Source: Prostheceraeus crozeri (taxonomy: Eukaryota > Platyhelminthes > Polycladida > Euryleptidae). Taken from it: a DNA stretch of 64,000 nucleotides. Shown piece by piece: positions 52,777-63,302 of the stretch (position 1 is the first letter of the stretch; each line of letters begins with the position of its first letter). The stretch lies in assembly GCA_907163375.1 (NCBI GenBank), contig CAJQUW010005322.1, positions 1-64,000 of the forward strand. The letters run 5' to 3'. Both the position numbers and the translations under genes were made by a program. The notes below the pieces were generated by a model. It made no database searches and was not told the origin of the DNA. It saw only the letters and a list, made by a program, of their open reading frames with translations.

Positions 52777-53562
52777 TCAGCCAATTGATTTTTTATCAGG
52801 ATTGAGATTTGCAATGTGGAGGTCGACTGTGTTAGGCATCACCATGCTAACATCAGTCCGAAGTGAGTCTGGGTTCATTGTTGGTACATCTGATTTCGAA
52901 AAAGATGAGAAGAAACAATAATTGAATACTTCACTTATAGTTTCTCTCGTTATATACATTGCCTTCTAAATCATGGAATGTGTCTGGATGAGGTTGTAGC
53001 TTAAGCTTTTCGTTGACATATTTCCAAAACATTTTTCAATGTCACTATATGATTGTGCCACTTTATTTTGATGCTCGACGCTCGCTGCATTAATTTTTTT
53101 ATCAAGATTGAGGTTTGCAATGTGGAGGTTGACTTTGCTAGAAAAGCTTGGATTGTCCCTGAACCGGATCCAACAACGTCTTCGACGTCGAAGAGCAGTG
53201 CTAACAGTGCTTCGAAACTTGGGACACCATTCACGCTTGGTCTTATAAGGTATACATGAATCCGTAATGTTCTTGAAGGCATCAATAAAGTTCGTCCAAA
53301 TATTATTCACATCATTTGTGCTATGAAATACACTTCAGTCAAAACCACTACGCATTTCGCCAAATCTCTTCCATTTTACTTTTGATCTTTTGATTTTTGT
53401 ATTTGGTAACTTCCGTTTTGGTGTTAGTGCATCCAATTTCCAAGTTATAATAGAGTTATCAGAGTTCGGGAATTTGTCGTAAACGGTAACTTCAGTTGAT
53501 TGCAGGGTTGTGGTTGTGAAGACTAGATCAAAAATGTTTCTAGAGTCGGGACGGGTAGGCAT
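52777..53562 (-). pseudogene. LINE fragment (endonuclease end to RT start), Jockey/CR1-like
   Basis: Minus-strand frames run RPDSRNIFDLVFTTTTLQ (the end of an AP-endonuclease domain), SDNSIITWKL, RRRRRCWIRFRDNPS (the linker typical before the RT) and MYITRETISEVFNYCFFSSF (the RT lead-in). An internal ~50 bp stretch encoding HIANLN is duplicated (about 52785-52835 and 53083-53135). Several frame changes; only a remnant. Confidence 0.65.
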
Positions 53563-54006
53563 TTTGACATTTCAGATAGAAATTAAAACGTTATACCATA
53601 ACCAAAAGGTCAAATGCATGTACATTAGGTTAAAAGGATTTTACTCTATATGAAATATATCCTCTAAGCAATACAATGCAATCAATGCATATTATTGTAC
53701 TAATTAACGGGGAACCACTGCTACTGCAAATGCGCTAAGAAATACAAATTAGGAAGTCGCAAATCAAGATGTACGACAAAACATTATCAATCTTACTCAG
53801 CGAATGAATTCCGTCCAACTGAAGCTGCCAGAACTACGTGAAGAAAGTTTGAAAATACCAATCAATGATAGGAAAATCAGTACGGTTATCTATTGGAGAG
53901 AACCAGTTTATTGGAGGAAAATTGAAATCACCAGCAATACAGTAGTCGCGATAGTCTCTGTCATAACAAGAATTGAGACAACAAAATGGCTAGTCATTGT
54001 TTGGCG

Positions 54007-55354
54007 GCCTCGTTTTTTCCCAGACGTTCGCAACTGGCGATAAATTCTGAGTCAAAATGTAACGAACATATCTCATGGCATAAACCGGGTGTCCCAAGAA
54101 AGTGACGAAAACTAAATGCTTTATAACTTCGTCAATTTCCATACGATTGAGCTGACTTTTTGCATGCAAATGTAAATACCCATAAGTTTTTGTCTGTAAA
54201 GTATGAAACGTGAACATTGAGTACTCTTAGATAAAAACGCGTATAAGCTCGAATCTTGTGTATTTCCAATGGTAGAATTCAGGATATCGGACATAATGAT
54301 ATGCGATTTCCATCCATCAATCTTGATCATAGCACGTTTTTCCAGCATACATAGTAGGCCTACAGAAGTCCAGCAACAGAGCACGTCAAGGATTTTTTGA
54401 TATGAAAATGTGATTAAGCCTAGATGAAAATGATCGTCAAAAATCTTGCTTTTAGCAAATCTATTACAAAACGAAGCTCAAAACAGTGCAGAACGTTTTG
54501 CAGCCTGAATTTTATTTTGCCTTTAATTCACATTGTTCAAGAAAGAAACATACACGTACATTGTCCAAGGGCAAGTGAATGTGACATAAGACGAGCAATC
54601 AAAAAATTATTCGAGTGTTCCGATTTGAACTGTGACCTGTTCGAGGATTAGCCGATTTGACTGATCGGATTCAGGAGGCGTTCACGTATGTACGACAAGA
54701 TTGCATGTGACGCTGTTGAGTCATTTTATCCCAAGTAACTTGAAACTTACTACACCCATTTTATTGCAATATTTTATAAATGCTGCACTCTTGCAGATTA
54801 CAAAAATGCATTTCTGAAGATGTTCGACAGTTTCGGCTTACTCATGATTGAGACTTTCTGAATCCCAGTGATAGTTATCTTTGACGTTATAAATGTCTTC
54901 ATTTTTAAAGTATGCTCGTAGTTCAGCAAACTTATTAATGTTGCCTTACTTTGTAGTCCATCAAGTTTTTTTCTAGCCGTGTATAATCTTTAACATGCAA
55001 TGACTTCAGAATCATGCTGGAAAACGTGCTATGATCAAGATTGATGGATGGAAATCGCATCTCATTATGTCCGATATCCTGAATTCTACCATTGGAAATA
55101 CACAAGATTCGAGCTTATACGCGTTTTTATCTAAGAGTACTCAATGTTCACGTTTCATACTTTACAGACAAAAACTTATGGGTATTTACATTTGCATGCA
55201 AAAAGTCAGCTCAATCGTATGGAAATTGACGAAGTTATAAAGCATTTAGTTTTCGTCACTTTCTTGGGACACCCGGTTTATGCAATGAGATATGTTCGTT
55301 ACATTTTGACTCAGAATTTATCGCCAGTTGCGAACGTCTGGGAAAAAACGAGGC
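54007..55354. mobile_element. Foldback element with 342 bp inverted arms
   Basis: Arms 54007-54348 and 55014-55354 are inverted copies with very few differences (for example one A missing in the right arm). Outer ends read GCCTCGTTTTTTCCCAGACG on both. The 665 bp centre has a 75-codon frame (54424-54651) without recognisable features. No target duplication is evident (outer bases TTTGGCG and AATTTTC). The high arm identity implies recent insertion or arm gene conversion. Confidence 0.8.
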
Positions 55355-55554
55355 AATTTTCCTAGGCCATTGAAAAGCAAATTCAATTATCTTGATGCAC
55401 TGAATGAAGCTAGACAAAAATTACAGACAATGTTTGAACAATGTGGAACCGTTTTGCGTTCAGTTAATGAGTCTGCCCAACACACATTCCTTTTTTTCTA
55501 CTGCGAAAGATGCCGCAAGTAGTCTACGATATACTGTAGACTCATACACGTGTA

Positions 55555-56065
55555 ACCACAGAATTAGATTCATCGGCGCACGCTTCGGTTTCCTAGAAAG
55601 GAAAAATTGTATGTAACCTTAATATTGAAATGGCACATCACCGAATTAGAAAACTTGCTCCTTCTCGAATGGATAATTCGTGCATCGCTTGCTATTGGAA
55701 ATGGCAAACAATAAGCTGTCAGCGGAGAACAGTAGAGCCAGTGAGAGATGCGTGCGTGCTGTCACGTCGCACACACCAAAACACACATCGATGCGTGGCT
55801 CTGATTCAATGTATGCACTATACAGTGAGCAATGCCGAGGAGAGGATCACCAAGTGAACTAATTTTCGTACGCCTGCTACTTTCTTTAATAATGATCGGA
55901 AGGGCCAAAACATTATGGAGAAAACTTGTGGGCAATGATCTGAATTCTTCGAATCTGAAGGAATTTTGGCAATCGAAGCACTTTGCTGGAACTCACATTA
56001 ATCCGCAAGCGACGCACGACTTTTTTCCTATCTCTGTAAGGTATTAGGAATTCCTTTTTGCCCAC
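55555..56065. repeat. Dispersed repeat copy (see 21550-23040)
   Basis: Uninterrupted version of the family present at 21645-23020: shared CAGAATTAGATTCATC, CTGAATTCTTCGAATCTGAA and CCGCAAGCGACGCACGACTT blocks. No coding content. Confidence 0.65.
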
Positions 56066-56529
56066 CTAATAGGTTCCTCAATATGCTGTCCATTTCGTAT
56101 TAATCACACGTCTAGCAAACCGATGCAGATAAACAAAATATTTAACTCTGTGCGTGTAACACTTCTTCCGTCGGGTGTCCAGTACCGTTGGATGTCAATT
56201 CCATCTTCTGCCCGGATAGAGCGGCTGTTTTCATTTGGTTCCATTATTTTGCAAGGTCGAAGAGGACGACTGACTATCCGACAAGAATTTTCAGAAGTTT
56301 GTTTTGATGAAAGCAAATTCTGTACATCATTGATGACATGGTATTTTGCTGAAATGATTCTGAACATTGCTAGTATCTTGTCTTTGAATATTGATGATAA
56401 TCCATTTTTGTGATTTTCTGTTGCAGAGCCACCAAAAACCATATACACCATTACAAGTCTTTATTGTTTGTTGATCGAAGTAGCTAAGTCTAGCCACTTC
56501 ACACCCATTTTCACTAAAGTACATGACCT

Positions 56530-56730
56530 TGCTCCATTCATCGGAGCACTTGGCGCCGGGCTACTTATCGGCGCATTGTTTACACTTGACGCACTTGGTT
56601 GCTAAGAGGACATGAAGCGAAGCACTTGACATTCATCGGAGCACTTGGCGCCGGGGCACTTATCGGCGCATTTGATGAGTCACGGTAGGGTATATAAGTA
56701 AATGCGCTGCCAGAGAAAATCATTCTAACC
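56530..56730 (+). promoter_or_regulatory. Promoter of second Polinton-type PolB, with TATA box and repeats
   Basis: Two copies of CATCGGAGCACTTGGCGCCG (about 56538 and 56634), each followed by CACTTATCGGCGCAT-like sequence, stand upstream of GGGTATATAAG (56688-56698). The ATG at 56731 follows 33 bp later. It is a well-formed TATA promoter, notable because this unit encodes a TBP-like protein. Confidence 0.5.
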
Positions 56731-59700
56731 ATGCAGTACACGTGTGAATTCTGCCGCCAGTCTCGGTTTCGAGACTGTATTGCCCATGGAGCAGCGGAGA
56801 CGGGTCGCAAATATTGTTGGACGTGCTGTAAATGGTATGGAGACGAACACGATTGCCGTGCGTTTAATTATGGCGACGACAATGACTTGCTGTGTCTGGA
56901 TTGCGACGGAAGTTTCGACGTGGAGACGTACCATAAGCACGCGTGTGTGGGACGGTGTCGCTACTGTGATGCATATGGTGAATGCTGAAGCGGAAGGATG
57001 GGATGAGCATTTGTGCCCCTACCTGTTTGAGTTCATGCAAGAGGGCGGCGCAGCTGTGGAAGAAGAACGTATCATGGACGGTCGCGGGTATAATTATCGA
57101 TTTACCCCTCCTCAAGCCACAAATGAATGGAAGACGTATTTGAATTCAATTTATGCGGACTTGTATCGTGTCATTGTGCAACAACAGCCCCACGAGGACG
57201 TGAAAGTGTTTGTGAGTATGAGACTCAAGTTTGCCAAGATTGATATGTCGACGGGCGAAGAGGAAGTGAGATTCACCTCCACACCCTCATATATTCATGA
57301 AGGCGTCCAAGCACGTAACTTTGATGCATGGTTCCGTGACATTGTGTCAGAGATTGAAGGATTTATTGAAGACTATCACGAAGACGGATCAGGAGTTGTG
57401 GTGAAGGAAGTGATGGAGTTACTGGTTCAAACAAGTTCCTTCCCTAATTTTCGCATGGGCGCACCGATTCCTATCCCCCGAGATATCAAGCTCTGCAGAG
57501 GCATATGTGTGTTTGAGCGCAACAATTATACATCGCATTGTTTTCAAGACAGTGTTCTCTATGCGCTTGCCTACCAAGACAATCGCATTCCTCGACGTGT
57601 TGAACGTGTTGATTCCCGCACCAAGACATCATATGTCATTTATCAGAATCGACTTCTTGCAGTGTGCAAGTTGAATTTGAACCAGTACTATCATCTAGAC
57701 TTTTCCATGATGACGTCAGAGGGGTTGATGAATACACGGGATATTCAGGATTTCGAGGAGAAGAACAATGTAATTGTTCGTATCCACGTACATGACGGTA
57801 AAGGATTTGTGGGCCAATTATACCCGGTCTGTCAAGCTGTGAAGGAGAACACGCGCATCGTTCATGTGGTGATGGTGACGCGGTACGATATGGAGGATCA
57901 GTCTGGACATTTTCTTCCCGTGACGGAATTTCAGAAATGTGCTCGCATGTGGTATCGGAACATGAACCAAACGCAAGTGAATCGTTTTGAAACATGTGAG
58001 TTGTGTAGTTTACGATTCAATTTCTACGAGAAGGCCGTAAAATATGGAAAGACAAAGGACATGGCGCACAAAGAACGTCTGAAGCATCAAGCGAAATGCA
58101 ATGGCGGATTTTTCCAGATGGAAACGACCCCGGAAGATACGAAGCCGCACGAATTTATCGACCACGCGAAAACCACTCAACCCCTCGCTGTGATGTACGC
58201 GGACATTGAGAGCATGATTGATGCCGTGTCCAAGAAGCATACGGCAGCGTATGTGGGATCCTATGTGGTGTGGCATCCGGCGCTGGACATGAAAGAATCT
58301 GTGGTGATCCATAAGGGGGACGAGTGTATTCCTGCCTTTATTGCACACATCAGACAGGTGAGCTTGTCTATTTTTCGTCACATGCAAGCGACGTACAGTA
58401 ACATGACGACGACGGATGCCGATATGCGGGACTATGAACGGACAGCACAATGTAACATGTGCGGATGTGATGTGAAACCTCCGAAGCAAGGTGAAAAGAA
58501 TGGACCTACGACAAAGGTGCGAGACCGCGACCATATCACGGGAAAGTATCTGCAAACCCTGTGCAATGCGTGTAACCTGCGACGACGTCAATCCCGGACC
58601 ACATTAAACATCTTGCTTTACAATTGGAAGGGGTATGACAGTCACCAGGTGATTGTACAAGGCTTTACCAAGCTGGATCATAAGTGTACGATCGAGCCCA
58701 TTTATGTGTCAGGAGGATCAGGGATTCGTGGAGGGATGACATTTGTGAATCAGCACCGAGCTCAAGCAGAAGAAGGTACTCACCTGTTTTATGTGGATGC
58801 TAACAATTTGTACGGAGCGGCCATGATGGGACCTTTGCCGAAGGACTGTTTTGCCTGGGTACGACCGGAGGACTTGGTGGACATCAACGACTGGGTGAGA
58901 CGATACAATGTCAATGGCACCACGGGTCATGTACTGTGCGTCGATTTGGAGTATCCCCCACACATCCAAGATGCCACGGAAGATTTACCATTGGCTCCTT
59001 ACCGCGGGACGGCGAAATGGGAGGACATGTCTCCCTATATGCAAGACCTATGGCAGGAGTTGAACGGGAACCGACCCTTTCACTCAGCCGACAAATTAAT
59101 GATGACGCACGAGAATCGCGAACAGTACGTGGTACATATTGCTGCTCTCAAGTATTATGTGGAGAAGGGCTTACATATCACCAAGGTTCATTACGGGATC
59201 TCCTTCAATCAAGAACCGTATATTCGCCCCTATGTACAATACCATACGCGAGAACGCGCCAAGGCAACAACGAAAATGCGCCGCAATCTCCACAAGTTGA
59301 TGGTGAACGCACTGTATGACAAGACGATGGAGAATGTGCGGAAATATGGAAAGCACTATTTTGTACGTTCACCGAATGTGTTTAGCAAATGGACACGTCA
59401 TCCCTTATTGTCAATCCTTCTTCAACATCAGCGACAAAGCCGTGGTGGTGAATGTGCGCAAGACCAAGGTGGACTTGAACAAGCCCATTTATATCGGACA
59501 ATGCATCCTGGACAACAGCAAGATTATCATGCACAAGCTGTTTGACCAGTGGAAGGCCAACAAGACGTGCACCTCAGTGGAGCTCATTGGTGGGGACACA
59601 GACTCCTTCTTCCTCAAAGTCCGCAGCCGGTATACACGCGAAGAAGTGCTGCGTTCGTTTGAAAACCTCCCGAATTTTATTGATACGGAGGCGAAAGGTG

Positions 59701-60130
59701 TTCTCGATACCTCAAATTATCCCATGGGTCATCCAGAGAGACGTACCGAGAATGCGAATCGTTTGGGATGTTTCAAGGATGAGTGTGTGGGGGATATGGT
59801 GAAGGAGTTTGTGTGTTTGAGTGCCAAGATGTACTCTTACATTGTCCTCAAAGGTAATGAGGAAGAAATCCACGACTGTCGCATGAAGGGAGTGTGTCAA
59901 GCGAAGAAGCGTCAAGTGAAACATCAGAATTATGTGGACGTATTCGAAAAACATTCGATTACCACAGTGTCACAAACCCTCCTCCGATCCCAACACCACG
60001 AGATGAGAACGGTGACGCAAGTGAAGAAGGCCTTAAGTATCTTGGAGGACAAGCGGTGTTGGTATTTACCCAATCAGAGTCTTCCATACGGCAACCATCG
60101 CCTATATGAAGAAGGGTATCTACACCCCGC
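56731..60130 (+). pseudogene. polB: Protein-primed DNA polymerase B of the second Polinton-type unit
   Basis: The start at 56731 encodes a Cys-rich module (MQYTCEFCRQSRF, YCWTCC, LLCLDCDGSF, CRYCDAYGEC). It stops at 56986, after which the main frame (open from 56744) takes over: a frameshift or overlap. The main frame has Exo I, MYADIESMI (58192); an endonuclease-VII-like zinc module, DRDHITGKYLQTLCNAC (58527-58580); Exo II, NWKGYDSHQ (58624); motif A, YVDANNLYGAAM (58790); and motif B, VNALYDKTMENV (59302). A one-base shift near 59405 leads to motif C, GGDTDSFFL (59587), and the C-terminal SILEDKRCW (60036-60062). Between Exo II and GIRGG only ~30 residues remain, against ~215 in the other PolB, so the Exo III region is missing in frame. 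Confidence 0.9.
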
Positions 60131-60741
60131 TGTCAAAGATGTCAAGGATCTGCAACCGCATGGTGGAGCTCAGAGCATCCTCCGCAATATCACTGCAGAC
60201 ATTGTTACCGCAACTCCCTCTGGTCACATACCGAGCATCACGCCCTTGTCGAGTCTATTGGAGATGGAACTATTCGGTCGCTGTACAGATTTTTCCACGG
60301 GGGTGTATCCAAATTTTGGGCAACCACTCTCTGGAAACGTACGATCGTATTTGTGAAGAGATGCGCCAACTACTCGCCCCCTACGGATTGGACGTGAGCG
60401 ACCCAGTCACGAAATCCTGCACAGTTCAATGTCAATGGAACTAAACAAAGGACAGCATGCAAACCATTCAACAGCTGCCATCGACATCGGTGATTTCCAA
60501 CGAGCGCGAGCTGTTTCCCGGAACGTTAATACGCAAAGGTAATTTGCACTGTTCCTTCTTTTCCAACGGAAGTGTAATTGTGACGGGTGTCTTATCGATT
60601 GCAGAAGCGGAATCGTTGGTGGAAGACATTCTCAAATCCCTATTCGATGGAGTTTTCCTCAATGAATCGGACAGCGAATCTGCTCGAGCTGGATTATCCT
60701 CGATCGGAGATTCTACGCCATTGTCCGACCAAACTGATTGA
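60106..60741 (+). pseudogene. Second Polinton TBP homologue
   Basis: ATG 60106 overlaps the last codons of PolB. Repeat 1 has SLQTLLPQLPLVTYRASRP, AVQIFPRGCIQILGNHSLE and EMRQLLAPYG. Repeat 2 has NERELFPGTLIRKGNLHCSF then FSNGSVIVTGVLSIAEAES and VEDILKSLF. These follow TBP's N-A-x-Y / I-F-x-S-G / T-G-A and Y-E-P-E-L-F-P-G / I-F-x-S-G / T-G-A landmarks. The two repeats share one frame, separated by a single TAA at 60442-60444. As in the other copy, the first intercalating Phe of repeat 1 is replaced by Pro (S-R-P), while the other three appear kept. The short acidic tail (NESDSESARAGL) is not part of TBP. Confidence 0.7.
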
Positions 60742-60852
60742 ACTCTGTGAACGCATCCTGGTTTGCTGAATTGCGACTATTGTGACTATTGCAACCATTG
60801 GTTTTCCTTTTTACGTCGACAAACTATGCTATAAATATGAGATAGTTGTTTG

Positions 60853-61386
60853 ATGACATACATAATGATGACTAGTATCCCAACGTCGTGGGTTGTCGCA
60901 AGAGACCTTGGATATTCGTTCAAAGCTATAGAAACTGTAACAAATCTCAGTGAAAATATCAACGCTGGTGATTTAGTTGATCGACTAATGGATCTAGATG
61001 AGCATGCTATGAATCACAATTTGGATCGTAGGTGGATAGAGGATTTCTCCATGCTGCAATGCAATGATAGTGAAAATATGATGAAATTGGCGCGATCTGG
61101 AGTGAAAAAGAAAAAAGTGACATTTGCAACTGATTCGTCAGGTAGCTCTACCAATAAAAGTGACTTCAGAAAGAAATTGGAAGAAGAGACGTTAAAATTA
61201 TTATGTGAACGGAACTGCGTTGAGTGTTTTAAAAGGGAACGGTCCCTTCTCTTTTTACCATGTTGTCATTCTGTTATGTGTTCTACGTGCTATGTACCTT
61301 TGGAAACTATGTTGTGTCCCATCTGTGATCAAGAAATGATTTCAGCAGTAATGGTCAAAAGACCGTTCCAGGACACCATAAAATAA
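60853..61386 (+). CDS. IAP-type RING-finger protein
   Basis: ATG 60853 lies about 15 bp after a TATAAATA box (60830-60837); a later start is possible. 177 residues. The first part (ARDLGYSFKAIETVTNLSEN, then LVDRLMDLDEHA) resembles the UBA-like helical domain of inhibitor-of-apoptosis proteins. The C-terminus is a RING: CVEC, LLFLPCCHSVMC, STC, MLCPICDQEM, with all eight zinc ligands. A BIR domain is absent. A likely E3 ubiquitin ligase that could modulate host cell death or defence. Its last codons (KRPFQD) are made from the repeat that multiplies downstream at 61640-61890. Confidence 0.75.
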   Translation: MTYIMMTSIPTSWVVARDLGYSFKAIETVTNLSENINAGDLVDRLMDLDEHAMNHNLDRRWIEDFSMLQCNDSENMMKLARSGVKKKKVTFATDSSGSSTNKSDFRKKLEEETLKLLCERNCVECFKRERSLLFLPCCHSVMCSTCYVPLETMLCPICDQEMISAVMVKRPFQDTIK

Positions 61387-61389
61387 AAA

Positions 61390-61960
61390 AATTGGTATCT
61401 TTAAAAACGACATAAATTTATGAATTTAGACCCTTTTTCAGGTTTTTAAGACCTAAATTCATGAATTTGGTTCATTCAAGAAGTACCATTTTTTTCAAAA
61501 ATGGTACTTTTAAAAACAACATAAATTCATGAATTTGAACCCTTTTTCAGGTTATGAAGACCTAAATTCATAAATCGGCTAAAGCCAGAGGAGCTTCGCT
61601 CCGATTTGGGCGTTTTTAAAAATACACAATTTTCAAATTTTTCAAAATCTCAAATTTGTGATTATGACATTTTTCATTGCTTAAATCATGACCGTTCCAG
61701 GACACCGAAAATCATAAAAGTTAAGAATCTCAAATTTGTGATTATGACATTTTTCATTGCTTAAATCATGACCGTTCTAGGACACCGAAAATTATAAAAG
61801 TTAAGAATCTCAAATTTGTGATTATGTCATTTTTCACCCCCCGCCAAAATCATGACCGTTCTAGGACACCGAAAACCCGGACACCGAAAAAATCATAAAA
61901 GTTGAGAATTTCAAATTCATGAATTTTATCCATCTTTCAGGTTTTTAAAATATATCATGT
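61390..61960. repeat. AT-rich intergenic repeat array
   Basis: Two motif families. About 61395-61580 has repeated, partly palindromic CCTTTTTCAGGTTTTTAAGA / TAAATTCATGAATTTG units. About 61640-61890 has three ~79 bp units containing TTGTGATTATGACATTTTTC and GACCGTTCCAGGACACCG. No gene. Confidence 0.8.
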
Positions 61961-62020
61961 GACTTGCGAACCGAAGGTTCAGGGCTTCGCGCTTCGCCCG
62001 TTAAAAATATTTCTTTAAAA

Positions 62021-62701
62021 ATGGAAGAAACAAAAGTGGATGAAACAAAAGTGGAAGGAACTTCAGAAATGGAAGAAACCTCAAGAATATATCCTTCGTT
62101 ATCTCAATTAAAAATAAGTGAATTAAATATTGAAAAACACAAAGATAGAGTAAGGTATATGAAAGATAAGGAATCTCAATTATTATTAAGATTACAGCAT
62201 TATAAAAAATTAAGAAAGAGATGGAGTAAAGTTAAGAATGTAACACAAGGAATTGGCATATTCTTAACAATAAGTTTAGGTGCTTTAACAATTGTTATAT
62301 CTTCAGGTGTTTTAGTAATTCCAGTAGTTGCTACAGCTTTAACAGGTACGGGTGTTTTTGCAACTTCACTTGCTACAATGTTAGAAAAATCTTTAATAAC
62401 TAAGAAACGAAAATCATTAAAAACTAAGCATTTACATATTAAAGAAGTATATGATAAACTACATTACTACTTTCAAAGAGTATGTGATGATAATGTTATT
62501 ACGTTAGATGAGATTGAAAAATTTGATCAAATAGCTAATGAAGTAAATCAAATATCATTTCAATCACAGACAGAAAAAGTTGATGATAAAAATAAAAAGG
62601 ATGGTAAAATTTCTAGTGATGGTAAAACTTTTAGTGATGATAAAATTTTTTTAGAAGAGCTAAAAACTTTATTAGACAAAACTTTATTAAACAAAACTTA
62701 A
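62021..62701 (+). CDS. Two-helix membrane protein, unknown function
   Basis: ATG 62021 (MEETKVDETKVEGTSEME) gives 226 residues. An acidic repeated head is followed by a coiled-coil-like charged region. Two adjacent membrane helices come next: GIGIFLTISLGALTIVISSG and LVIPVVATALTGTGVFATSL. A charged C-terminal region follows with repeated 'SxDGKxFSDDK' units. Codon use is very AT-rich compared with the PolB unit. It is probably an accessory gene of the same or another virus-like element, paired with the packaging ATPase on the opposite strand. Confidence 0.6.
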   Translation: MEETKVDETKVEGTSEMEETSRIYPSLSQLKISELNIEKHKDRVRYMKDKESQLLLRLQHYKKLRKRWSKVKNVTQGIGIFLTISLGALTIVISSGVLVIPVVATALTGTGVFATSLATMLEKSLITKKRKSLKTKHLHIKEVYDKLHYYFQRVCDDNVITLDEIEKFDQIANEVNQISFQSQTEKVDDKNKKDGKISSDGKTFSDDKIFLEELKTLLDKTLLNKT

Positions 62702-62888
62702 TACGAGAAAATTTTAAACGAAAAGATGTCAAACAACAAAGCAATAAAAAAATAATTTGTTCAGTAAAATGTTTTTGCTGTATACCAATGTTACCACAAA
62801 ATTCAAATATTATATTTTAAAAAAATAGACAAAATTAAAGCTGATAATAAAAAATAAAATATTAAAACATTATATTTGTATATTTTTA

Positions 62889-63300
62889 TTACTCGGTAAA
62901 CAATTGTTCGATAACTCTTTCATGAATTTTTTTATCAATATTAATTGTAATGAATCCATAATCTTTTGCCCAAGCATTATTACACGATTGTTTAAATTCA
63001 TCTTTATCTCTTATACATAAATCTCTTAGCAAATCACTTAAGTTTCTTGCATTTATTTCAAATAGTATAAATATATTTGCATTCTTTCTAATAACACTTC
63101 CATCTAATGAATACATACTTTGTGTCAAATAAAATACACTACAGTTATTATGTCTACCTCTTGTAAAATAATTTCTCTGAACTGACTGATTTCTATCATT
63201 AACACAATCATCAAAAATTACACAATGTTTCATTGTTTTATCTAGTTTACCAGGATCTTGCATATTACCACTATCATCTATTAATTGTATTTTTATATGG
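62889..63300 (-). pseudogene. A32-type packaging ATPase, C-terminal part
   Basis: The minus-strand frame has a Walker B, HCVIFDDCVND, and RGRHNNCSVFYLTQSMYSL, the motif after it in A32/FtsK-type packaging ATPases. INARNLSDLLRDLCIRDKDEF and a C-terminal helix follow. The Walker A half should lie to the right of 63263. It is missing because at 63303 the sequence switches to a copy of 62318 onward. It differs strongly from the ATPase at 36325-36990, so it belongs to a different lineage. Confidence 0.7.
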
Positions 63301-63302
63301 TT

